A stretch of DNA of 53,383 nt from an uncultured Mycoplasmatota bacterium (GCA_947649365.1 CANSRH010000011.1:1-53383), one strand, 5' to 3'; counted from the first letter of the stretch, positions 8,757-15,828 are shown. Notes: generated from the sequence alone by a model not told the origin. Numbers and translations are program-made.

Positions 8757-9113
8757 ATGGCTAATTTAGTCGACAAAATTAACAAAAAGCATATGAGACC
8801 AGACGTTCCTGAATTTCGTGTTGGAGACATTGTAAGAGTAGACGTTTGGGTAAAAGAAGGAAAAAAAGAAAGAATTCAAGCATTTGAAGGAATCGTAATT
8901 GCAAGAAAAGGATCTGGAGTATCAGAAACTTTCTCTGTACGTAAAAAAAGTGGAAGTGTAGGAGTAGTAAGAGTATTCCCTATTAATACACCAACCATTG
9001 ATAAAATTACAGTAGTGAAAAAAGGTATGGTTCGCCGTGCAAAACTAAACTTCATTAAAGGAATGCGTAAAGAATACAAAGTAAAAGAAAGAAATAGTGT
9101 AAAAGAAGCTTAA
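8757..9113 (+). CDS. rplS: 50S ribosomal protein L19
   Basis: This 118-residue protein of normal length matches L19 throughout: PEFRVGDIVRVDVWVKEGKK, RIQAFEGIVIARKGSG, SETFSVRKKSGSVGVVRVFP, VRRAKLNFIKGMRKEYKVKE. It sits at the 30S-50S interface. AAGAAAGGACGAG precedes the ATG. It has its own promoter and leader, and the stop lies in the loop of a terminator hairpin. Confidence 0.98.
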   Translation: MANLVDKINKKHMRPDVPEFRVGDIVRVDVWVKEGKKERIQAFEGIVIARKGSGVSETFSVRKKSGSVGVVRVFPINTPTIDKITVVKKGMVRRAKLNFIKGMRKEYKVKERNSVKEA

Positions 9114-9124
9114 GGGCTTCTTTT
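9101..9124 (+). terminator. rplS terminator
   Basis: AAAAGAAGC (9101-9109) pairs with GCTTCTTTT (9116-9124), with the rplS stop codon in the loop and a T-rich tail. Confidence 0.8.
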
Positions 9125-9208
9125 ATTGTATAAAAAAATCATTTGCTATAAAAATTTTTAGGTTTTATAAATAAAAAGAATGTTGTATAATAAAAAAAGA
9201 GTGATAAT

Positions 9209-9706
9209 ATGAAAGAAAAAATAATCAAAAATAGTAAAGAGCTTTTTCCTTATATCATAATATTAATTATTGTACTATTAATACGTACATTTATTGCAAC
9301 ACCAATTAAAGTAAATGGCAGTTCTATGTATACTACTTTAGATGGCTCAGAATTTATGATTTTAAACAAATTAGATAAAATAGAACGCTACGACATTATA
9401 GTAGTAAAAACACCAGGAGATGAGCTAATAAAAAGAGTGTATGGTTTACCAGGAGAAAAAATATCTATTGAAAATAATACGATATTTATTAACGATAAAA
9501 AAGTTGATGATATATATGCTTATGGAGAAACAAGTGATTATGAAAGCATAGTTCTTGAAAAAGATGAATATTTTATTCTTGGTGACAATCGAGCAGTTTC
9601 CTTAGATAGTAGAACAATAGGACCGATTAAAAAAAGTCAAATTAAAGGAACCACAAATTTTATTCTTTACCCATTCCATCGTTTTGGAAAATTAAAAAAT
9701 AAGTAA
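9209..9706 (+). CDS. lepB: Signal peptidase I
   Basis: This 165-residue protein has an N-terminal membrane anchor (residues 13-31). Box B is NGSSMYTTL, with the catalytic Ser near residue 36; box D is DELIKRVYGLPGE, with the catalytic Lys near 75; box E is LGDNRAVSLDSR. It cleaves signal peptides of exported proteins at the outer membrane face. The small size is normal for the Gram-positive type. A TATAAT at 9186-9191 is the likely -10. The short, weakly purine-rich AAAAAAGAGTG is the only ribosome-binding candidate. In related genomes rbgA normally follows; here the accessory island intervenes. Confidence 0.96.
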   Translation: MKEKIIKNSKELFPYIIILIIVLLIRTFIATPIKVNGSSMYTTLDGSEFMILNKLDKIERYDIIVVKTPGDELIKRVYGLPGEKISIENNTIFINDKKVDDIYAYGETSDYESIVLEKDEYFILGDNRAVSLDSRTIGPIKKSQIKGTTNFILYPFHRFGKLKNK

Positions 9707-9735
9707 ATAAAAGCAAAAAACTTTTATTTTTTTTT
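9706..9735 (+). terminator. lepB terminator
   Basis: AATAAAAG (9706-9713) pairs with CTTTTATT (9721-9728) and continues into a T-run to about 9735. It marks the end of the conserved block before the island. Confidence 0.75.
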
Positions 9736-9799
9736 AGATAAAAATAGATTATAATAAAATCAGAAAGCATTTAAAAAATAAAGAAGACAGAGAGGAATT

Positions 9800-9814
9800 A
9801 TGAAAAAGAGGTGA
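9800..9814 (+). other. Mini-ORF overlapping the DUF3841 ribosome-binding site
   Basis: ATG-AAA-AAG-AGG-TGA follows AGAGGAATT. Its last two codons are the Shine-Dalgarno sequence of the DUF3841 gene, 4 nt before that gene's ATG. It may couple or attenuate translation, or be chance. Confidence 0.3.
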
Positions 9815-9817
9815 AAA

Positions 9818-10357
9818 ATGAAATTAATATCAATTCAATCTATGGATGCATTAAAGGATTTAATTAATAGAGGCTATCTTGAATGCGATGATTCAAAAAT
9901 AAATATAGAAAAAGCAGGACCAACGTATTCTTGGATTTTAGAAAAAATAAAAATTAAAAATCCAACTTATACAAAGTATCCGATTTGGTGTTGGGTAAGA
10001 TGTTATAATAATATCTGTCCTCCTAAACACAAAGGAGTTCCAGTGGATGGCTTTGATGTAAAAATAACCTTTCATAAGCCAAAAGAAGAAATTTTTATTA
10101 CAGATTTTAGAAGATATTCTTTTTTACTGAATAACATTTATATACCTACTAATATTAAAGATAAAGAAAATTTTGATAAGAAATTAAAACAATTTAATAT
10201 AACGTTAGAAGAATTAAAGGCTCATGTTAGAAAAGACAAATATAAAGAATGTAGGAATGACAAAGAATTTTTATTAATATGTGAAGAAATAAAAAAAGTT
10301 TTGATAAACGCATTACTGAAGAAAGTGACATTTTACAGGGGTGTGTTTGGAGAATAA
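9818..10357 (+). CDS. DUF3841 domain protein
   Basis: This 179-residue protein begins MKLISIQSMDALKDLINRG and contains SWILEKIKIKNP, YPIWCWVRCY and a following FITDFRRYSFLLNN, the usual order of DUF3841 elements. The biochemical function is unknown. The C-terminal 20 residues do not resemble what I expect of the family end, so a late frameshift is possible. A TATAAT at 9750-9755 may drive it. The ribosome-binding site AAGAGGTGA lies inside a five-codon mini-ORF (MKKR-stop, 9800-9814) that has its own SD. First gene of the accessory island. Confidence 0.75.
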   Translation: MKLISIQSMDALKDLINRGYLECDDSKINIEKAGPTYSWILEKIKIKNPTYTKYPIWCWVRCYNNICPPKHKGVPVDGFDVKITFHKPKEEIFITDFRRYSFLLNNIYIPTNIKDKENFDKKLKQFNITLEELKAHVRKDKYKECRNDKEFLLICEEIKKVLINALLKKVTFYRGVFGE

Positions 10358-10359
10358 AT

Positions 10360-10485
10360 ATGAATGAAATAGAAAAAATTGAAATTCTAAATGATAAAGA
10401 GTATAGATATGGCTCATTAAATTATATAAGAAAAAATGGAAAAAGGATAAATTGGCAACAAAATTTCTATAAGAAATTAAAATAA
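10360..10485 (+). CDS. Short ORF in decayed island region
   Basis: A 41-codon frame (MNEIEKIEILNDKEYRYG...), starting 2 nt after the DUF3841 stop, with GTTTGGAGAATAA upstream. No family recognised. It may be a real small protein or the start of a decayed gene, since the following 400 nt contain only gene fragments. Confidence 0.35.
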   Translation: MNEIEKIEILNDKEYRYGSLNYIRKNGKRINWQQNFYKKLK

Positions 10486-10515
10486 AAAAACTATATAGCA
10501 ATCAGCAAAAAGTAG

Positions 10516-10857
10516 CGGATTTATGTTAGCATTTATAGAAAAAAGATCTATTTAGGACGAATCAAATCAAACAAAAACTTTTTAAAAGATAATATTCAAG
10601 AAGAGAAAGGAGCAAAAGATACAAATTATAAATTAACACAAGAAGCTATCAGAAATTGGTTAAGAAATAGAATTACTTTAGAATTTTTAGGTACATGGGA
10701 GTCAATTTACAATCCAAATTTTAATTCCGTCGAATTCGACGGGTTTAAAAGTAAGGCGGGACTTCCTACTTTTACACTAATTGTTACTGAACAGTGTAAT
10801 AAAACGAACATTATGAAGTTTCTGAACCTGAAAATAACAGAATTTGGCAATTCGTAA
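10516..10857 (+). pseudogene. Truncated KilA-N domain gene
   Basis: The frame has no start codon. From about 10621 it encodes a KilA-N core: EAIRNWLRNRITLEFLGTWE, IYNPNFNSVEFDGF, KSKAGLPTFTL. After FTL the normal KilA-N continuation (a WIEKTNAIG-like segment) is replaced by unrelated sequence and a stop. KilA-N is a DNA-binding domain of phage and mobile-element regulators. The downstream frame YEVSEPENNRIWQFVMAHK, ending with a frameshift before EEYIEKKKVK-stop (10812-10905), looks like the tail of another broken gene. Confidence 0.75.
10727..10742 (+). repeat. Perfect palindrome inside the KilA-N coding remnant
   Basis: CCGTCGAATTCGACGG is a 16-nt perfect palindrome within the codons for SVEFDG. 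One of three intragenic inverted repeats in the island. Confidence 0.8.
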
Positions 10858-10905
10858 TGGCACATAAATAGAAGAATATATTGAAAAAAAGAAAGTGAAA
10901 TAAAT

Positions 10906-10947
10906 GAATAATGATAATCGACAAAATCAGGCAAATATCAACTGGTA
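10906..10947 (+). repeat. Degenerate copy of the rbgA 5' end
   Basis: This stretch matches 14957-14999 (rbgA start region, from GAATAATG through ACTGGTA). The shared blocks are AATCGACAAAAT, CAAATAT and AACTGGTA, with a one-base deletion and a few substitutions (about 38 of 43 positions by eye). It is followed not by rbgA but by GATTACGATTTATTG and a C6 run. It marks a past junction between the island and rbgA. Confidence 0.75.
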
Positions 10948-10983
10948 GATTACGATTTATTGTAACCCCCCAGGCGAGTCTTT

Positions 10984-11146
10984 ATAAATAAAGAAATTTC
11001 ACGAATTTAGATATTGCATATTTTCATTAAAAAACACTAAAAATCAATAAAAATAAAGCAATTTTAGTGATATTTATAATAGGAATTGATAAGATGATTA
11101 CGACATTGAAACCCCTAATTAAAATAAGAAAGAAGGTGTAAATTTG
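10984..11146 (+). repeat. Duplicated leader, copy 1 (upstream of the BRO-like gene)
   Basis: Homologous to 12568-12737. Shared landmarks in order are ATAAATAAAG, TTTAGAT, TTGCATATTTTCATTAAAAAA, TTTATAATAGGAATT, GATTACGAC and TGAAACCCCT, then a purine-rich SD and a TTG start. TATAAT at 11075-11080 is a likely -10. The copies differ by many substitutions, so the duplication is old or the copies arrived separately. Confidence 0.85.
11094..11141 (+). CDS. Putative leader peptide MITTLKPLIKIRKKV
   Basis: A 15-codon frame starts 14 nt after the -10 box, so its mRNA would be almost leaderless, and it ends 2 nt before the TTG of the BRO-like gene. In leader copy 2 the same peptide start (MITTLKPLQKIKDV) is encoded from a GTG, with mostly third-base or synonymous differences in the first eight codons. 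That argues for translation. There it continues in frame into the DUF1016 gene. Confidence 0.45.
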   Translation: MITTLKPLIKIRKKV

Positions 11147-12016
11147 AATAATAAATTAGAAACAATTTCAAATCTATTTGAAGGTGACGAAATAAGAAGC
11201 ATTTGGGACAATGAAAAAGAAGAATATTATTTTAGTGTTGTTGATGTTATTGTTGCTTTAACTAAATCAGACAGACCACGTAAATATTGGAATGATTTAA
11301 AGAAAAAGCTAGAAAATGAAGGAAGTGAGTTGTCCGAAAAAATCGGACAACTGAAATTAAAATCAAAGGATGGTAAATTTTATAATCAGGATGTTCTTGA
11401 TATGAAAGGAATTTTAAGACTTATAGAATCAGTTCCTAGTCCCAAAGCAGAACCTTTTAAATTATGGTTAGCATCTTTAGGGAGTGAAAGAATTGATGAA
11501 GTATTTGATCCAGAGATAGCGATTAATAGAGCAGTAGAATATTATCGAAAACGTGGATATGATGATAAATGGATAAAAGCAAGACTTACTGGAATAGTAG
11601 ATAGATTTAAACTTACTGATGTATGGAAAGAATCAGGAATAGTAAAAGACTATGAATATGGTATACTTACAAATGAAATTTATAAATCTTGGTCTGGAAT
11701 GAAAGCATCAGAATACAAAGTATATAAGGGTATAAGAAAAGAATCTTTAAGAGATAATATGACAGACATAGAAGTAGCACTAACTGATTTAGGTGAAATT
11801 GCTACAAGAGAACTTGCTAAAGAGCACAAACCATATGGTTTAAAACAAAATAAAGAAATTGCCAAACGAGGTGGCAATATTGCTAAAATAACGAGAGATA
11901 ATTTAGAAAAAGAATTAGGTAGAACAGTCATAAGTAACAAAAATTTTTTGAATTATGAGTATATAGATGAAAAATTAATAAAGGATAAAAAAGAAGAAGA
12001 TATAAATGAAGAATAA
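11144..12016 (+). CDS. BRO-N / DinD-like protein
   Basis: This 290-residue protein has an N-terminal BRO domain (IRSIWDNEKEEYYFSVVDVI, then KSDRPRKYWNDLKKKL). This is followed by IESVPSPKAEPFKLWLASLG and the long DinD-type C-terminal region (INRAVEYYRKRGYDDKWIKA, YEYGILTNEIYKSWSGM, ENLRDNMT-like SLRDNMTDIEVALTDLGE). Such proteins occur in phages and islands and in E. coli as DNA-damage-inducible DinD, an inhibitor of RecA filaments; the function here is unknown. The TTG start at 11144 follows AAGGTG. A 10-bp inverted repeat lies inside the gene at 11328-11352. Confidence 0.85.
   Translation: MNNKLETISNLFEGDEIRSIWDNEKEEYYFSVVDVIVALTKSDRPRKYWNDLKKKLENEGSELSEKIGQLKLKSKDGKFYNQDVLDMKGILRLIESVPSPKAEPFKLWLASLGSERIDEVFDPEIAINRAVEYYRKRGYDDKWIKARLTGIVDRFKLTDVWKESGIVKDYEYGILTNEIYKSWSGMKASEYKVYKGIRKESLRDNMTDIEVALTDLGEIATRELAKEHKPYGLKQNKEIAKRGGNIAKITRDNLEKELGRTVISNKNFLNYEYIDEKLIKDKKEEDINEE
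11328..11352 (+). repeat. Intragenic inverted repeat in the BRO-like gene
   Basis: AGTTGTCCGA (11328-11337) and TCGGACAACT (11343-11352) are perfect 10-bp arms around AAAAA, within codons for LSEKIGQL. Confidence 0.85.
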
Positions 12017-12030
12017 ATAAGAGGTGTAAT

Positions 12031-12558
12031 ATGATAATTAATTATTCAGATCAAGAGGTTATAAGAGGGAAAAAATCTATATTTTAATCAGGCCCAACTC
12101 CACGAGGTAAGAATGTTGTTTCTTGGAGAACAGAAGCTTGTCAGAGTTTAGAACAAATGGGCTTTGATGGAATAGTTTATGTTCCTGAATACTCTACTTG
12201 GAAACCTAAAGAAGATTATATTGATCAAGCAATGTGGGAAAGAATAGCATTAACGGATGCTACGGTAATTTTATTTTGGGTACCTAGAAAATTACCAGAT
12301 ATGGCGGCCTTTACCACAAATGTTGAATTTGGATATTGGTTACATAGTGGAAAAGTTGTTTATGGAAGACCAAATGATGCTTCTAAAATTAAGTATCTTG
12401 ACTGGTTGTATAGATTAGACTATGACAAAAATCCTTACGAAAATCTACAATCTTTATTAGGGGCCTCAGTAGAATTAGCAAATAATTTATATGATGAACA
12501 AGCAAGTAAAATTTTACCATTAGAAGAAAGAAAAATAACAGAAAAACTAAGGAAGTGA
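12031..12558 (+). pseudogene. Nucleoside 2-deoxyribosyltransferase-like gene with an in-frame stop
   Basis: The frame from ATG 12031 (SD AAGAGGTG) reads 18 codons to KSIF, then TAA (12085-12087). It continues without frameshift as SGPTPRGKNVVSWRTEA to a stop at 12558. Homologues read IFLAGPTPR here, so TTA to TAA (Leu to stop) explains the break. The remainder looks intact (PEYSTWKPKEDYIDQAMWER, NVEFGYWLHSGKVVYGRP). The family exchanges bases on deoxynucleosides or acts on nucleoside-like ligands. A truncated product from ATG 12157 would lack the N-terminal strand. Confidence 0.8.
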
Positions 12559-12567
12559 AAACTACTT

Positions 12568-12737
12568 ATAAATAAAGGAAATTATCCAGTTTAGATCTTG
12601 CATATTTTCATTAAAAAATGGTAAAAACAATAAAAATTCATAAAAATATAGTGATTTTGGCGTTATTTATAATAGGAATTAGATAGGTGATTACGACGCT
12701 GAAACCCCTGCAAAAAATAAAGGATGTGATAATTTTG
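12568..12737 (+). repeat. Duplicated leader, copy 2 (upstream of the DUF1016 gene)
   Basis: Homologue of 10984-11146 with identical spacing from TATAAT (12668-12673) to the GTG (12687) of the conserved MITTLKPL frame, ending at the TTG start of the DUF1016 gene. It lies between two unrelated genes, so the leader was duplicated or carried independently of the coding sequences. Confidence 0.85.
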
Positions 12738-13796
12738 AAAAAGGAAAATGATATAGCAGTAAATAACGAAAATGAGTTAATTGGTGTTGAAAATATTTAT
12801 CAAGATATACGAAATAAAATAATAACAGCTAGAGAAAAGATGTTTAAACATATTGATAATACGATGACAGAAGTATATTGGTATGTTGGTAAAATAACTT
12901 ATGAATTATCAGAAAACAGTACAAAAGCAAGTTATGGAAAAAAGATAATTGATGTTTTATCTTCTAAATTAACAAAAGAGTTCGGAAGTGGTTTTTCTTC
13001 AGTAAGTATTAGAAGAATGCGAAGATTTTATGAAATGTATCCAATATGGTCGACAGTGTCGACCGAATTATCTTGGGCTCATTTTCAAGAATTAATAAAA
13101 ATAGATAAAAAAGAAGAAAGAGATTTTTATGAATTAGAATCTATCAAATCTAATTGGGGTTGTAGAGAACTGCGTAGACAAATAAATACTAAATTATATG
13201 ACAGATATTTAATCTCTCCCGACAAAAATATGATAATTAATGAATCCAAAAAAGGAATTATTGAACGTGAGCTAGAAGAAATATTAAAATCACCATATAT
13301 ATTTGAATTTGCTGGTTTAAAAGAAAATAAAAACTATTTAGAAACAGATTTAGAGAGTGCATTATTATCACACTTAACAGAATTTTTATTAGAACTTGGT
13401 AGAGGTTTCTCATTTGTTGCAAGCCAACAAAGAATTAAGATAGGTACAGAGTATTATTATCCAGATTTGATATTTTATAATAGATTAGCAAAGTGTTTTG
13501 TAATAATAGATTTAAAGATAGGAAAACTTACTCATCAAGATATTGGTCAAATGCAAATGTATGTTAATTATTATAAAAAGACTCAAATGATAGAAGGAGA
13601 AAATAAGCCAATTGGAATACTATTATGCGCTGATAAAGACGATGCAGTAGTTGAAATGACTCTAGGGGATGAAATAAAAAATGTATATGCTTCTAAATAT
13701 TTAACTTATTTACCTACTAAGGAAGAGCTGATTAAAATAATTAAAGATGAGAAAGAAATATATGAATTATCTAAAGAAGATTTAAAAAATGAGTGA
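12735..13796 (+). CDS. DUF1016 / YhcG-like PD-(D/E)XK nuclease
   Basis: The protein has 353 residues from TTG 12735 (SD AAAGGATG), or 369 from GTG 12687, which would add the leader peptide in frame. The N-terminal DUF1016 helical domain is present (EVYWYVGKITYELSENS, SYGKKIIDVLSSKLTKEFG, SIRRMRRFYEMYP, LSWAHFQELIKI). The C-terminal nuclease has YYYPDLIFYNRL and FVIIDLKIGKLTHQDIGQMQ, giving the D...DxK catalytic pattern. E. coli YhcG belongs to this family; members are common in islands and near restriction loci. Probably an intact nuclease. A 17-nt palindrome lies inside (13048-13064). Confidence 0.9.
   Translation: MKKENDIAVNNENELIGVENIYQDIRNKIITAREKMFKHIDNTMTEVYWYVGKITYELSENSTKASYGKKIIDVLSSKLTKEFGSGFSSVSIRRMRRFYEMYPIWSTVSTELSWAHFQELIKIDKKEERDFYELESIKSNWGCRELRRQINTKLYDRYLISPDKNMIINESKKGIIERELEEILKSPYIFEFAGLKENKNYLETDLESALLSHLTEFLLELGRGFSFVASQQRIKIGTEYYYPDLIFYNRLAKCFVIIDLKIGKLTHQDIGQMQMYVNYYKKTQMIEGENKPIGILLCADKDDAVVEMTLGDEIKNVYASKYLTYLPTKEELIKIIKDEKEIYELSKEDLKNE
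13048..13064 (+). repeat. Intragenic inverted repeat in the DUF1016 gene
   Basis: GGTCGACA (13048-13055), one central G, then TGTCGACC (13057-13064), within codons for STVST. Confidence 0.85.
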
Positions 13797-13835
13797 AATA
13801 ATGATAATTAATCTATAAAAAGTGTAATCACACAT

Positions 13836-13864
13836 TTAACATTATATACATTTAAATATATAAT
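13836..13864 (+). promoter_or_regulatory. Promoter of the DUF6870-ASCH cluster
   Basis: TTAACA (13836-13841), a 17-nt spacer and TATAAT (13859-13864). Flanking AATCACAC (near 13827) and GTGTGATT (near 13875) are inverted relative to each other and could act as an operator or a long-range hairpin over the ribosome-binding site. Confidence 0.55.
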
Positions 13865-13883
13865 CAGGTTGGAGTGTGATTTT

Positions 13884-14159
13884 ATGAATAAATATAATAT
13901 TAAAGAATTAGCAGAAAAATTAGAACGTTGTAGAAATGTAAATCTTGATGATGTAAAATTAGAAGAAGTGGATGAAATAACAGATATAAAAATAGATAGA
14001 AGAAAACCTAGTGAAGAAAGAATATTGGATTTTATAATGAAAGCAAAAAATCCTTATATATTTAAGGTAAATGGAAAATTAGTTAGAATAAGATTTTCAG
14101 ATATTGATAAAACTGCTGACGATTGTCTTACTAAAGTTTTAGAGAATTTATATAGATGA
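13884..14159 (+). CDS. DUF6870-like small protein
   Basis: This 91-residue protein has a pattern I associate with DUF6870: RCRNVNLDDV near the N-terminus, DITDIKID-like EITDIKIDRR, PSEERILDFIMKAKNPYIFK, then VRIRFSDIDKTADDCL. Its function is unknown; relatives are common on mobile elements of Firmicutes. The ATG at 13884 follows GGTTGGAGTG. The next gene begins directly after the stop, so it is part of a three-gene cassette with two ASCH proteins. Confidence 0.65.
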   Translation: MNKYNIKELAEKLERCRNVNLDDVKLEEVDEITDIKIDRRKPSEERILDFIMKAKNPYIFKVNGKLVRIRFSDIDKTADDCLTKVLENLYR

Positions 14160-14183
14160 ATGAAAAAATTAATGGAAGTAAAA

Positions 14184-14576
14184 ATGAAAGTTATAACTAT
14201 AAAGCAACCATGGGCAACATTAATTGCTGAAGGCTATAAAGAATATGAATTTAGAACTTGGAAAACCAAATATCGTGGAGATATATTAATTCACGCAGGT
14301 AAAGGTATAGATAAAAAAGCAATGGATAGATTCAAACATTTAAATTTAAAATATCCCGTTGGCCAAATAATTGCAAAAGCAACTATTACAGATTGCATAT
14401 ATGTAGATGAAGAATTTGCACAAAAAATGTGTAAAAAAGATCCTGTTGTATATAAGGGATTAATTAATAAAGGTGACTGGGACGGATATGGATTTAAAAT
14501 AGAAAATATTGAAAAAATAAATCCTATAGAAGTAAATGGTAAATTAAGCTTATGGGATTATGATTACGAAAATTAA
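14184..14576 (+). CDS. ASCH domain protein
   Basis: This 130-residue protein has the ASCH fold signature MKVITIKQPWATLIAEGYKE, then YEFRTWKTKYRGDILIHAGK and GQIIAKATITDCI. ASCH domains are beta-barrels related to PUA that bind RNA or modified nucleosides; some are amidohydrolases acting on N4-acetylcytidine. The start at 14184 is chosen because the domain begins there and GGAAG lies upstream; ATG 14160, abutting the previous stop, is an alternative. Confidence 0.85.
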   Translation: MKVITIKQPWATLIAEGYKEYEFRTWKTKYRGDILIHAGKGIDKKAMDRFKHLNLKYPVGQIIAKATITDCIYVDEEFAQKMCKKDPVVYKGLINKGDWDGYGFKIENIEKINPIEVNGKLSLWDYDYEN

Positions 14577-14602
14577 AAAATAATTAATTGTGGAGGATAA
14601 GT

Positions 14603-14956
14603 ATGAAAACAACACATAATATGAATTTAAATAATGACCCATTTAATCGTATAAAAGATGGAACAAAAACCATAGAATTGCGATTAAATGATGAAAAAAG
14701 ACAACTGCTAAAGGAAAAAGATTTGATAGAGTTTACAAATACAACAACATTAGAAGTCATAATGGTTGAAATAGTAAGATTATACAAATATTCAAATTTT
14801 AATGAATTATATAAATATTTTGATAAAATATCAATGGGATATGATAAAAATGATATTGCAAATCCTAAAGATATGGAAAAATATTATTCTAAAGAAGAAC
14901 AAGGTAAATATGGAGTTGTTGGCATAGAAGTAAGAGTGATAGAAGATAGGAAGTGA
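14603..14956 (+). CDS. Second ASCH-type protein
   Basis: This 117-residue protein begins KTTHNMNLNNDPFNRIKDGT, then KTIELRLNDEKRQLLKEKDLIEFTN, and ends YGVVGIEVRVIE, the order seen in short ASCH proteins. It is clearly diverged from the neighbouring ASCH gene rather than a recent copy. TGGAGGA precedes the ATG. The stop lies 5 nt before the rbgA start, so the cassette may be co-transcribed with rbgA. Confidence 0.8.
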   Translation: MKTTHNMNLNNDPFNRIKDGTKTIELRLNDEKRQLLKEKDLIEFTNTTTLEVIMVEIVRLYKYSNFNELYKYFDKISMGYDKNDIANPKDMEKYYSKEEQGKYGVVGIEVRVIEDRK

Positions 14957-14961
14957 GAATA

Positions 14962-15828
14962 ATGGACAATCGACAAAATTCGACAAATATAAACTGGTAT
15001 CCAGGGCACATGGCCAAGACAAGACGACTAATTAGTGAAAAATACAAACTAATTGATATTGTCTATGAATTAGTAGATGCAAGAATACCATATTCATCGA
15101 AAATAAAAGACATCTATGATGTAATAAAAAATAAACCAAAATTATTAATCATGACAAAAAAAGATTTATGTGATATAAAAATAACGCAAAAATGGATCAA
15201 TTACTATGAAAATCTAGGAACCAAAGTTTTATTAGTAGATTTAAACAACAATGCAGACTACAAAAAAATTATCGAAACCACTTTGGAAATGATGAATGAA
15301 ACCCAACAAAAACGAGAAAAGAAAGGATGGAAAGAAAAAGAAATTCGTGCATTAGTAATCGGAATACCCAATGTAGGAAAAAGTACATTAATCAATAAAA
15401 TGGCAGGACGACATGTTGCAGACGTTGGAAATAACCCAGGAGTAACCAAAAGTGTAAATTGGTTAAAAACTCCTTATAATCTCTCTCTTTTAGACACTCC
15501 AGGAATTTTATGGCCCAAACTAAATGACAATAAAATTGCTTTTAACTTAGCAGCGATGACAAGTATTAAACAAGAAGTATTACCCATTGATGAAGTTGCA
15601 GTCTATATACTAAATACTTTAGAAAAATACTATCCAGAGCTCTTAAAAGAAAGATACAAAATTACTTCCACAAAAGATATAGAAGAAACTTATGAAATTA
15701 TTGGAAAAAGCATAGGTGCTATAAAAAATGGAGAAGTGGATTATGACCGAGTCAGTAAAAAAATAATTAACGACATCAAAATGGAACACATAAAAGGAAT
15801 TACATTCGATAGAGTGGGAAGAGAATAA
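14962..15828 (+). CDS. rbgA: Ribosome biogenesis GTPase RbgA (YlqF)
   Basis: This 288-residue, circularly permuted GTPase has NWYPGHMAKTRRLI at the N-terminus, then G4 (MTKKD, about residue 56), G1 (IGIPNVGKSTLINK, about 132) and G3 (LLDTPGILWP, about 180), with a helical C-terminal domain. It acts in late 50S assembly, promoting incorporation of L16 and other late proteins. ATG 14962 follows AGGAAGTGAG. Normally close to rplS/lepB and rnhB; rnhB follows one gene later. A degenerate copy of its 5' end lies 4 kb upstream. Confidence 0.95.
   Translation: MDNRQNSTNINWYPGHMAKTRRLISEKYKLIDIVYELVDARIPYSSKIKDIYDVIKNKPKLLIMTKKDLCDIKITQKWINYYENLGTKVLLVDLNNNADYKKIIETTLEMMNETQQKREKKGWKEKEIRALVIGIPNVGKSTLINKMAGRHVADVGNNPGVTKSVNWLKTPYNLSLLDTPGILWPKLNDNKIAFNLAAMTSIKQEVLPIDEVAVYILNTLEKYYPELLKERYKITSTKDIEETYEIIGKSIGAIKNGEVDYDRVSKKIINDIKMEHIKGITFDRVGRE

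Noticed and set aside
10984-12737. Insertion-sequence ends or a CRISPR-like array
   Set aside because: Only two long homologous copies, no transposase, no short regular repeats; they contain promoter and coding features instead.
9818-14956. Prophage
   Set aside because: KilA-N, BRO and DUF1016 genes occur in phages, but no capsid, terminase, tail, lysis or integrase genes are present; an accessory island with decayed parts fits better.
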